Origin: Candidatus Synechococcus calcipolaris G9
Lineage (GTDB): Bacteria; Cyanobacteriota; Cyanobacteriia; Thermosynechococcales; Thermosynechococcaceae
Direction: 5' to 3'
DNA: 64,000 nucleotides
NCBI RefSeq assembly: GCF_029582805.1
Contig: NZ_JAKKUT010000002.1
Location: 1,202,001 to 1,266,000, forward strand
The position numbers and the translations under genes are program-made. Shown in pieces: positions 56,449-64,000 of the stretch (the first letter of the stretch is position 1; every line of letters begins with the position of its first letter). The notes beneath the pieces are model-generated. The model was not told the origin of the DNA and searched no databases. It saw nothing but the letters and a program-made list of their open reading frames with translations.

Positions 56449-57069
56449 TTACTTGGAGGGTAGCAGACGCAACCAAGGTTTATTTTGCCGTCGTCGCTCT
56501 ACATGACACTCCAGGCCAAACTGAGTATAGTCTGCTGGGTCAATTAATCGCTTGAATTGGGAAAACTTGATGGCGCGATCGCCCTGGGTTGATGTAATTT
56601 CTGATTCGGGGTTATTAACATCACCGCCTAGATAATTAAAGGCAATTTCCGCCGTCATCCATACCGTTCTATCTAGGGTTTCCGCCGTGGGAATGGTTTC
56701 TTCTAGACGGCTTAGTTTTTGGGACAGATCACTCCAGAGATTAGAGGATCGGCCTTGCTTCTGGTTTGGATCGGATTTCTTTTTACGGAACAGTACTGTA
56801 AATTGCGTCCATTTTTGGCGAATAATTAAGCCAATATAGGTTGAAAATCGGCGGATAATCCGAAAAAACAGGGCAATAATATTCCCTGCTCCTGTCTTAT
56901 TGGTGGGTTTTGCCGGGGATTGGCTGGGTTGATTTCCTGGAATGGGCTTACCCGTTTGGGGCGATCGCTCAATGACCACATCACTCCAGCCACAGTTGCT
57001 ACATACCTGCCGTCCCGATTTCAAGGGGGGGCCGATTTTGGAATAACAGCGGGGACAGCTTTCAAACAT
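56449..57069 (-). CDS. zinc-ribbon protein of unknown function
   Basis: 206 aa. N-terminal zinc ribbon with two knuckles, MFESCPRCYSKIGPP and RQVCSNCGWSDVV. A low-complexity Pro/Ser/Lys linker follows, then a moderately hydrophobic basic segment (GNIIALFFRIIRRFSTYIGL), and a C-terminal part that includes WMTAEIAFNYLGGDVNNPES and SQFKRLIDPADYTQFGLECH. The last segment resembles short conserved cyanobacterial proteins. No enzyme motif. 30 bp upstream of lysC on the same strand, so perhaps cotranscribed. Confidence 0.75.
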   Translation of the reverse strand: MFESCPRCYSKIGPPLKSGRQVCSNCGWSDVVIERSPQTGKPIPGNQPSQSPAKPTNKTGAGNIIALFFRIIRRFSTYIGLIIRQKWTQFTVLFRKKKSDPNQKQGRSSNLWSDLSQKLSRLEETIPTAETLDRTVWMTAEIAFNYLGGDVNNPESEITSTQGDRAIKFSQFKRLIDPADYTQFGLECHVERRRQNKPWLRLLPSK

Positions 57070-57208
57070 AGATGGTATCGCTTGGGTGGACGTTCAAAAT
57101 TTTATCGAATTTTTATTTTGCTATTTTCTAACATTGTATAGCCGCCCCCGCTTACGCGAAAATTAGGAGTACCCTTAACGGACGCAATATGGCATAATAA
57201 GCCTCTGC

Positions 57209-57290
57209 GGGCGAGTGGCGAAATGGTAGACGCACTACACTCAAAATGTAGCGGGGTTTCCCCATGTCAGTTCGAGTCTGACCTCGCCCA
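57209..57290 (+). tRNA. trnL-CAA: tRNA-Leu (anticodon CAA)
   Basis: 82 nt. Acceptor GGGCGAG (57209-57215) pairs with CTCGCCC before the discriminator A at 57290. The D arm GCGAAATGGTAGACGC, anticodon stem CTACA/TGTAG with loop CTCAAAA (CAA at 57242-57244), a long variable arm CGGGGTTTCCCCAT and the T arm GTCAG-TTCGAGT-CTGAC all fold. CCA is not encoded. It reads UUG codons. Confidence 0.95.
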
Positions 57291-57339
57291 TAGTAATAGC
57301 AATGCTTCCATGCAACGCCTAGGGCGGGATGTTTTTCTT

Positions 57340-57361
57340 TGGCTGGGCGATCGCCCAGCCA
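57340..57361. repeat. 22-bp perfect palindrome centred on HIP1
   Basis: The 22 bases from 57340 to 57361 are self-complementary, with GGGCGATCGCCC at the centre. The hairpin lacks a T-run on either side, so it is not a standard terminator. It lies 49 bp after tRNA-Leu. Extended HIP1 palindromes are common in cyanobacteria; this is one of the longest seen here. The rest of the 57291-57474 interval shows no gene. Confidence 0.7.
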
Positions 57362-57474
57362 GGCACATCAACCCCATCACCGGCGGCGGATGTTTCCCCA
57401 TCCTCTGAGATGGCAGAGCAGCCTGCCAAGCGTAAGTGAGGGCGACCACGGAAGACCTCTATGGAGTCAAAGCC

Positions 57475-57771
57475 ATGAGTGAGCAGATCACAGCCAGTGA
57501 AGCCAAGCAAATCATGGACTTACTGCAATCCATGGATAAGAAGCTAGATGTCCACATTGCAGAAACGAAGGGGCAATTTAATACAGTTCATACCGAGATT
57601 AAGGCTCTCAATGACAAGGTTGATGGCTTACGCTCTGAACTGCGGGATGACATTACCGAACTGCGTGGACAACAGAAAACGACTGATGCAAGGTTATGGG
57701 GCTTCATTGTGGCCCTGGTGACTCTGGTTGGCAGTGGCGTGATTAAGGTTCTCTGGTTTGACCGTGCCTAA
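57475..57771 (+). CDS. coiled-coil protein with C-terminal membrane anchor, copy 1
   Basis: 98 aa from the ATG at 57475 (MSEQITASEAKQIMDLLQSM); the frame upstream is not family-like. Residues ~10-70 are heptad-patterned (KKLDVHIAETKGQFNTVHTE; IKALNDKVDGLRSELRDDIT), followed by ARLWGFIVALVTLVGSGVIK, a membrane anchor, and a short tail. The C-terminal block QQKTTDARLWGFIVAL is closely matched in the gene at 63213-63590 (RQKTVDSRLWGFIVTL), so these are paralogues. The layout resembles XhlA/holin-associated and Bdr-like coiled-coil proteins; function unknown. Confidence 0.72.
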   Translation: MSEQITASEAKQIMDLLQSMDKKLDVHIAETKGQFNTVHTEIKALNDKVDGLRSELRDDITELRGQQKTTDARLWGFIVALVTLVGSGVIKVLWFDRA

Positions 57772-57798
57772 AAAAATACCCAGACCTGCAAGTCTGGG
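57771..57798 (-). terminator. hairpin with T-run on the minus strand
   Basis: CCCAGAC (57779-57785) and GTCTGGG (57792-57798) form a 7-bp stem with a 6-nt loop. On the minus strand the stem is followed by TATTTTTTT, a classic terminator; on the plus strand there is no T-run. Leftward transcription from the repeat B region would end here. It also lies just after the stop of the coiled-coil gene. Confidence 0.5.
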
Positions 57799-57827
57799 TG
57801 GATTCAATAAATTCTCAAGGTGATTTT

Positions 57828-58000
57828 CCCATGTCTGAATGAGACTTCAAAACCTCACAACTAAATAATAAGCTGACATCTTATGTCCATACCAGTTCCG
57901 GGGCTGGCAGATGAAACGCCAATGACAGGGACTTTACGCCCGGCGGTATCTTAAAAAGTCTATTCCCATCTTTCCCAAGCAACGATCATTTGGGGGTAAT
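57828..58000 (+). repeat. dispersed ~175-bp element, copy B
   Basis: Homologous to 30397-30572 in opposite orientation, with blocks such as ATAAGCTGACATCTTA and GGCAGATGAAA shared. Helix 1 is CC-g-GGGC (57898-57904) with GCCCGG (57938-57943); helix 2 is CCCAA (57974-57978) with TTGGG (57990-57994). The reading frame that is open in copy A is interrupted here by TAA after the PAVS codons and again further on, so this copy cannot encode the same peptide. It ends 85 bp before an IS3-type orfA remnant. Confidence 0.75.
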
Positions 58001-58084
58001 TCTGGGGGTATATCGTGAACAGGCTTCAGAAGAAACCCATTTATATCAACGGTTTGAATGGTCTAGCTGGATGGAGACCTCGCC

Positions 58085-58215
58085 ATGGCCACCATTCGCG
58101 GTGAAAAGACGGAGTCTGAGTTAGTGAGCCAATGGAAATTTACCCAACGATGCTTCACACTTGGAAGTACCAGCTTGACGCTTGGTTTGAACAAAGCTTT
58201 CTTGGTCAGGAGTGA
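58085..58215 (+). pseudogene. IS3-family orfA transposase remnant
   Basis: MATIRGEKTESELVSQWK begins at the ATG at 58085 and matches the helix-turn-helix of IS3 OrfA proteins (consensus style: A-L-R-G-E-K-T-x-x-E-L-A-S). A frameshift near 58132 then continues the same domain as EIYPTMLHTWKYQLDAWFEQ and stops at 58213-58215, matching the HPxQIxxWKKQLLE region. No orfB or terminal repeats are visible. Only a relic remains, upstream of petH. Confidence 0.7.
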
Positions 58216-58400
58216 GACTCATGATCATATACACTTCTTATCCAGACGACCAGTTATTTTAAGCTGTTCTCCCATCTATTCTAGGTATAGAATGGCCTCG
58301 CAGAGATTCTAGTCAACCGGTTGCCTGTAACATTGTAGTTGGCGAGAGGAACGTTCTGTTGCAAAATGTAAAGCTGAATTTAGCATTGGAGATGGTGTAA

Positions 58401-59625
<1,225 letters not shown>

Positions 59626-59654
59626 TCCCGCGTCCCACGAAATCCAAGGAACGA

Positions 59655-59685
59655 TCCCCCTACGTGAGAGCGTGAGGGGGTTTTT
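59655..59685 (+). terminator. rho-independent terminator of petH
   Basis: CCCCCT (59656-59661) pairs with AGGGGG (59675-59680), with extra pairing between ACG and CGT inside, and five T residues follow. It terminates petH and reaches the edge of the convergent gene ending at 59684. Confidence 0.75.
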
Positions 59686-60424
59686 ATTGATAACCGTGTG
59701 GCATTAAGACTCCTTCCGGAATACCTTCAGCCTTGAGCAGACGGGGCAGGGGAGGTAAAATTCGGCTACAACGGGCAACAAAATCCGCCAGCCAGGATTC
59801 TAGCAGGGATTTTTCCTCAATGGTAAGATGCTGTTGTGTCCAAGTCTGTTGAGATGTCACCTGATTGACCTCTGGACTCACGGCCACCACATTAAAGGAT
59901 TGCAACCAGTGATGACTGGGGCGGGTGACGAGCCAATAGTTGCTCACTAGCATCTTGCCAAGGTAAGTTTGGGCGATTTGGCCAGCTTTTTGAAAATACT
60001 CTAAATATTCGTCCAAGGTGGGCATGGCTGTTGGTTTATAGGCATAGGTCTGATGGGGCGCGATCGCCATGTCTGGTTCAAAGAAATTAGTAAATTCCTC
60101 CTCCGGGCTATCCATGGGGGCCTCACTCAGCCCGAGGAGGGCAAACAATTTGGTTTCTAACTCGTGGAGATGTTCTGGTTTTGTGGATTGACGATCTTTG
60201 ATTTTTTGGTGCAGGTTGACCAGTAACTCCAATTCACCGGTCTGGAGATCGGACAGATGGATGAGATGAATCAAATGCTCTAGGAAACGATTTACGGTAA
60301 GGGATTCCCCTGACATCGAAGCTCTGTGAACTGACGCAGGTGTATTACGGAGGAGATCATCAATATCCCCGCGTTCAGCGAGAAGGTGGCATAAATAATA
60401 ACGAGTCATAGGGGAAACATTCAT
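59684..60424 (-). CDS. cyanobacterial protein of unknown function, 246 aa
   Basis: 246 aa from the ATG at 60424 (MNVSPMTRYYLCHLLAERGD); the 23 codons upstream are less likely. It is soluble, largely helical, with LVNLHQKIKDRQSTKPEHL in the first half, a conserved-looking block PTLDEYLEYFQKAGQIAQTY, a tryptophan-rich segment YWLVTRPSHHWLQSFNVVAV, and a helix SLLESWLADFVARCSRIL. I recognise no named domain. It is convergent with petH and shares its terminator. Confidence 0.7.
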   Translation of the reverse strand: MNVSPMTRYYLCHLLAERGDIDDLLRNTPASVHRASMSGESLTVNRFLEHLIHLIHLSDLQTGELELLVNLHQKIKDRQSTKPEHLHELETKLFALLGLSEAPMDSPEEEFTNFFEPDMAIAPHQTYAYKPTAMPTLDEYLEYFQKAGQIAQTYLGKMLVSNYWLVTRPSHHWLQSFNVVAVSPEVNQVTSQQTWTQQHLTIEEKSLLESWLADFVARCSRILPPLPRLLKAEGIPEGVLMPHGYQ

Positions 60425-61409
60425 AGCATTATCCTCATGGTCGAAGAAAACGAACACAACGACTGATAAAACCGATAGGCCAATTGATCCCACAAAAGGA
60501 GGAACACAAGAGGTATATGGATCACACCAGTCCGGTGATTATTTAGGTAAGCCCACAGGAGTATAAAAATACTCGCAGATAAAATAAGTTCCAGGTTGGC
60601 GATAACTTAAGAAACTCGCAAGAATCAGTGATCCCGTCGGAACGACATAAAAAATCTGAAAAAAAAATAATCAAACTCTTATGAGATTAAATAAACCCAG
60701 CGATCGCCGTGATGCTCAGATGCTCTAGAACCTCGGTGGATTCTAGCAAATCCTGCTCCGGCCCAACTCCTAACAAACTGCTATACCTCGTAACTGATTT
60801 CCGCTATAGCTGAAACCTACAGTGATCTCCAAAGGTCAAGATTGAATTAACCTGGGTATTGGCTTATGGGACTGTTATAACGTTCTTTACTGTAAGAGAC
60901 AAGTAACAAGGACTACAAAACGACAATATTTACAATACAGAAAGATTATTTTAATAATCAGAGCTACTTATGACTGGGAGCATTTTACCTGGATTTGGCA
61001 ATGAAATGGGAGATAGATTAGACAGGGTGGGCGATCCCCATTGGAGATCGCTAGTTTAATGACTCGGCTATTACAAGAATAAGGTTAAAAACGTTACGGA
61101 ATAAGGGGTGTGTTCTCAACATTTTATAAATTAACTTAATGAAAAACCATGAAATACCAATAAAAATCCAAATCTAAATAAAATCTTAAGATATGTTTAG
61201 GAAAGATATAGAAATCGTGGCTAATTTTACTTTACATTTGTGGGCGATCGCCTTTGGAAATCCTAGTTCCAAAGGAATTTAGTGCCTAGGACACCTTGGC
61301 GAAGGAGGGGACTTACCCCTACAATACGGGCAGATTTTCCTAGATATGTTTGCATAAAAGAACCCTTAGGTAGCAATATCTTAAGCAGTAGGAGTGATTG
61401 GGTGCGGTA
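60425..61409. other. ~985-bp AT-rich intergenic region
   Basis: No credible gene was found on either strand. A 29-codon open frame at 60970-61059 (MTGSILPGFGNEMGDRLDRV inside) has no ribosome-binding site. A 9-bp stem CCTTTGGAA/TTCCAAAGG at 61251-61275 next to a HIP1 site is the most evident structure, lacking a T-run. The region must hold promoters for both divergent neighbours; its length leaves room for an untranslated RNA. Confidence 0.6.
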
Positions 61410-63158
61410 ATGGCGACTTGGGAATTTTTATTACAGAAGGAGGGCGATCGTGCGTGGCTCCCCCTTGAACCCCCCTCGGTGGAAATTTTAGAGGGCTGTT
61501 ATCGGCTCATGGCCCGTTGTCCATCGGCGGAAACACCCATTGAGGTACAAATCAAACATTATTATGAGCAAGAGGGGCAACCGAAGCAACGCTACCAACG
61601 CCGCACCCATCGCACCAGTCCCTCCGGTCTAATGGGGATCATTCCCTTTACCTATTTAGAGCCGGGTCGCTGGGAATTGTCCTGTCGTCTGACTCAAGAG
61701 GGTGTCATTCAAGGGGGTACCTTTGAGATCAGGTTGGATGTATTAGCCCAAGTGGAAGATTGGGACTGGATGCCAACAATTCCCGTGACGGCTACCGAAG
61801 AACCGCCCGTGATGTTATCCGCTGGGTTACCGGAGGAAGAAAGTTGGTCTGGGCCATCTGAATCAAGGGACATTGCTGCCCCAGCTATACCCGTACTTGA
61901 ATCCTCCCCCGAATCCGATGTGTTGGTTCCCATTACCCAAACCTCACAGAAATCGGTGGAAAACTTGACCGATCCCCAACCCTTAGATGCGGAGACGGCC
62001 CAACAACCCACCCAACCTGCCACCCTGATTACCTTGCCCCAATGTGCCTATACGGTATTTTCCGATGAATCCTTAACTATTCGTGGCCAGGTTCTAGTTC
62101 CGGGAACGGTTGTGATTCGCCTGCGGAATCCCCTTACCCGCGAAGTGATTCTTGAAGATTCTATTGAACCAGTGGGAGTAGCTCCCAACCTAGAGTTTGC
62201 CTATGAAATGCCCCAATTAACCCATATCTCTGTGGTGGTTGGTGAAGCACGGGTGATCCCAACAACGGAACTGGGGCGATCGGAAATTCGCCAATCTCAA
62301 GCTTTTATGGTGACGATCTTAGCGGCCCCTGATTTACCCCTTGCGTCCACCGCCCCGAAACCGAAGGATGAGTCTAAATCGACTATACCGGTGAAGCCAC
62401 TCCAATCCTCTCCAGTGATTCAAACCCCGGTTTCCCCTGCCCAACCTTTACCCTTGCATCCTCCGAAACCCCCTCGATCGCCCCTGGATCAGCCCTTAGT
62501 GAAACCCTTAGCCAGCCCGCCTCTCCTGCCCCGTCGCCGTAGTCCCGAACTGCCGGTATTGGCTCCCGTGCAATTGACTCCGTCACCATCTCCAGGGATC
62601 ACCTTACCGCCTCGATTAGGAGCCATCTCGGAGTCAAAGAGACAACGGCGGGTGAGTTTACCAACATTTTGCCAACCGCTTTCAGTTGTGGATGTGCCCG
62701 TTACACCTCCTCCCTTTTCATCCGCTGGCAGCCAGGAGCGGTTTTGGTCAAATTTACAACGATTAGCCCAGGTGGAGGCTTCCCAGGTTGGTTATCAGAA
62801 TGAAGATGGGCCAATTGCAGAGGATTTTCCACTCCTGCCCCCCATTCTCACATTGCCCGAAGCAGATATGGTTGCCAATGAATCGATGGAGATTCGCGTC
62901 AAACTTAGCCAGAGTAAGGAACGAGTTTGTGTAAAGTTGTGGGTTACAAATGCAGAAACAGGGGATTTAATTGCTGGGCCCCGCTGGCTGGTGGATTTTG
63001 ATTTCCAGGATAACCATAGTGAACGGGAAACAATCGTAAGGATTGATATTCCTAGTGATGCCCAAGCCTTGGCTATCATGGCGATCGCCGTGAATCAAGA
63101 TACCTGCCAAGAAAGTCCTACGGTAGCTCTGCGACGTTCAGTGATTAAGGGAAGGTGA
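61410..63158 (+). CDS. proline-rich protein of unknown function with repeated beta modules
   Basis: 582 aa from the ATG at 61410 (a TTG at 61398 is in frame). No signal peptide. A compact N-terminal domain (MATWEFLLQKEGDRAWLPLE; EILEGCYRLMARCPSAETPI; GIIPFTYLEPGRWELSCRL) is followed by an acidic linker, a second beta domain (CAYTVFSDESLTIRGQVLVP; VVIRLRNPLTREVILEDSI), a long Pro/Ser-rich linker (PAQPLPLHPPKPPRSPLDQP), and a last domain (LPEADMVANESMEIRVKLSQ; VCVKLWVTNAETGDLIAGPR). The two later domains look alike, so an Ig-like fold repeated is likely. It resembles a cyanobacterial family of unknown role; not named with certainty. Confidence 0.75.
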   Translation: MATWEFLLQKEGDRAWLPLEPPSVEILEGCYRLMARCPSAETPIEVQIKHYYEQEGQPKQRYQRRTHRTSPSGLMGIIPFTYLEPGRWELSCRLTQEGVIQGGTFEIRLDVLAQVEDWDWMPTIPVTATEEPPVMLSAGLPEEESWSGPSESRDIAAPAIPVLESSPESDVLVPITQTSQKSVENLTDPQPLDAETAQQPTQPATLITLPQCAYTVFSDESLTIRGQVLVPGTVVIRLRNPLTREVILEDSIEPVGVAPNLEFAYEMPQLTHISVVVGEARVIPTTELGRSEIRQSQAFMVTILAAPDLPLASTAPKPKDESKSTIPVKPLQSSPVIQTPVSPAQPLPLHPPKPPRSPLDQPLVKPLASPPLLPRRRSPELPVLAPVQLTPSPSPGITLPPRLGAISESKRQRRVSLPTFCQPLSVVDVPVTPPPFSSAGSQERFWSNLQRLAQVEASQVGYQNEDGPIAEDFPLLPPILTLPEADMVANESMEIRVKLSQSKERVCVKLWVTNAETGDLIAGPRWLVDFDFQDNHSERETIVRIDIPSDAQALAIMAIAVNQDTCQESPTVALRRSVIKGR

Positions 63159-63212
63159 TTCGGGGGAAATGATAGATTTACCCAAACTTAGGTTAAAGAT
63201 GATTTTCATGAA

Positions 63213-63590
63213 TTATCCCAACCGTTGATCAAAGAATGACAGCTTAATGAGATAGGCGATAATCGCACCAGTGAGGGTAACAATAAATCCCCAAAGGCGC
63301 GAATCAACGGTCTTTTGGCGATCTTGAAGGTCAATGACTTTGTCATCTACTGCTTTGATTTGACCCGACAGCTTATCGTCTACGGCTTTGATTTCAGCCC
63401 GCACCGTGTTGATCTCTCCAGATAGTCGCTCCTCTAGCGTGTTGAACTTTTCGCTAGTCTCAGCTTGGCTGACCTTCACCTCTATGGTTAAGTCGTGTAT
63501 CTGTGTCTGCATAGCCCTGATGTCAGTCTGCATGGACTTGACTGCATCTAATACTTGCCCTATCTCTGACCTAGTGGCTGGCTCACTCAT
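63213..63590 (-). CDS. coiled-coil protein with C-terminal membrane anchor, copy 2
   Basis: 125 aa. Starts MSEPATRSEIGQVLDAVKSM; residues ~15-95 are a long heptad coil (SMQTDIRAMQTQIHDLTIEV; EKFNTLEERLSGEINTVRAE) with a short internal duplication, IKAVDDKLSGQ then IKAVDDKVIDL. The anchor is SRLWGFIVTLTGAIIAYLIK. It shares RQK-T-D-RLWGFIV with the protein at 57475-57771. The gene starts 57 bp from the first CRISPR repeat and is transcribed away from the array. Role unknown; a cas function is not suggested by sequence. Confidence 0.75.
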   Translation of the reverse strand: MSEPATRSEIGQVLDAVKSMQTDIRAMQTQIHDLTIEVKVSQAETSEKFNTLEERLSGEINTVRAEIKAVDDKLSGQIKAVDDKVIDLQDRQKTVDSRLWGFIVTLTGAIIAYLIKLSFFDQRLG

Positions 63591-63647
63591 GGCTTATTCA
63601 CTCTCGCTACTTTGACAGTAGCACTCCCAAGGATGCGATCGCCCAAG

Positions 63648-64000
63648 GTTTCCATTAGTTCGACTTCTTGGGATAGAAGCCATTCTAAAAAGTGGATTCA
63701 ACCTAAACCATTGGCAAAGCCGTTTCCATTAGTTCGACTTCTTGGGATAGAAGCCATGTATATGCTACTCACACTAACTTGCTTTTTTATTCGTTTCCAT
63801 TAGTTCGACTTCTTGGGATAGAAGCCATCAGATACTGCATGGCATGACAGCTAAGATCAACGTGTTTCCATTAGTTCGACTTCTTGGGATAGAAGCCATG
63901 TATATGCTACTCACACTAACTTGCTTTTTTATTCGTTTCCATTAGTTCGACTTCTTGGGATAGAAGCCATCAGATACTGCATGGCATGACAGCTAAGATC
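63648..64000 (-). CRISPR. CRISPR array, trailer end (continues past right edge)
   Basis: Five identical 36-bp repeats (63648-63683, 63722-63757, 63793-63828, 63864-63899, 63935-63970) beginning GTTTCCATTAGTTCG and ending GATAGAAGCCAT, with an internal CTTCT/AGAAG stem. Spacers are 38, 35, 35 and 35 bp, plus a partial fifth. Read on the minus strand, the repeat ends in ATGGAAAC, a usual crRNA 5' handle, so transcription is probably leftward and the leader lies off the right edge. Spacer 4 is identical to spacer 2 and the visible 30 bp of spacer 5 match spacer 3. No cas gene is in the window. Confidence 0.97.

Noticed and set aside
57340-57361. HIP1-centred palindrome as a terminator for tRNA-Leu
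   Set aside because: No T-run on either strand; more likely an extended HIP1 site.
58085-58312. 75-codon open frame upstream of petH as an intact gene
   Set aside because: Its first 18 codons match an IS3 orfA, but the match then moves to another frame, so the rest of this frame is a frameshift product rather than a gene.
60970-61059. 29-codon open frame in the 60.4-61.4 kb gap
   Set aside because: No ribosome-binding site, no recognisable homology and chance-length; kept only as a remark.
63601-63647. CRISPR leader left of the array
   Set aside because: The stretch is short, not AT-rich and contains a HIP1 site; the repeat orientation also places the leader on the other side.

Overview
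The window is cyanobacterial chromosome. The octamer GCGATCGC (HIP1) recurs through nearly every housekeeping gene. The gene content is also diagnostic: petH with a CpcD-like linker domain, the phycobilin lyase cpcS, psb29/thf1, the type IV pilus set pilB-pilT-pilC, cyanobacterial DUF3318/DUF3143/DUF1517 proteins, and a four-ACT aspartate kinase. GC content near 50%, dense HIP1 and a Dxs very like that of Thermosynechococcus suggest the Thermosynechococcus / Synechococcus PCC 6312 neighbourhood. The lineage assignment is inference; membership in the cyanobacteria is secure.

Layout. 1-1542: end of a dihydroorotase, then a valine-pyruvate-type aminotransferase. 1572-3129: a small AT-richer island on the minus strand (HNH nuclease, 80-aa protein, Mrr-type nuclease). 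3309-5282: heme A/O synthesis (ctaB, ctaA). 5433-8605: mtnA facing sufD-sufC. 8790-11600: a Ca2+-type P-ATPase. 11710-18986: cupin, DUF1517, xth, egtD, dxs, DUF3318, psb29. 19113-24328: pilB-pilT-pilC, a J-domain protein and DUF3143. 24342-27480: lysA-cdaA-uppS on the minus strand. 27772-29270: cbiT-rsmI. 29311-31000: a solitary beta-class amino-methyltransferase followed by mobile debris and one copy of a dispersed repeat. 31059-38691: ychF, DUF427, a CDF transporter with altered metal-site residues, a brnT-brnA toxin-antitoxin pair, hemE, a small membrane protein directly abutting a cyclic-peptide-type ABC exporter, and two secreted proteins. 38728-43938: a 1736-aa TPS-type filamentous haemagglutinin with a 603-bp internal duplication. 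44041-49138: B12/radical SAM protein, amidase, purE, small membrane protein, nagA. 49245-51577: a VOC protein and a coupled ATPase-TOPRIM pair that looks like an anti-phage module. 51626-57069: cpcS, an ABC exporter, lysC and a zinc-ribbon protein. 57209-58404: tRNA-Leu(CAA), a coiled-coil membrane protein, the second copy of the dispersed repeat and an IS3-type orfA remnant. 58404-63590: petH, two cyanobacterial proteins of unknown function and a second coiled-coil membrane protein. From 63648 to the right edge runs a CRISPR array.

Most genes are core metabolism, so the accessory interest is concentrated in four places: the Mrr/HNH island, the methyltransferase plus mobile-debris region, the ATPase-TOPRIM pair, and the 57.2-64 kb stretch. 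The best candidate for something undescribed is a ~175-bp element present twice (30397-30572 minus, 57828-58000 plus). Two of its stems differ between copies by paired, pairing-preserving changes, so it may be a structured RNA or mobile-element end; a degraded reading frame remains the rival explanation. The CRISPR array shows a two-unit tandem duplication: spacers 2 and 3 recur as 4 and 5.
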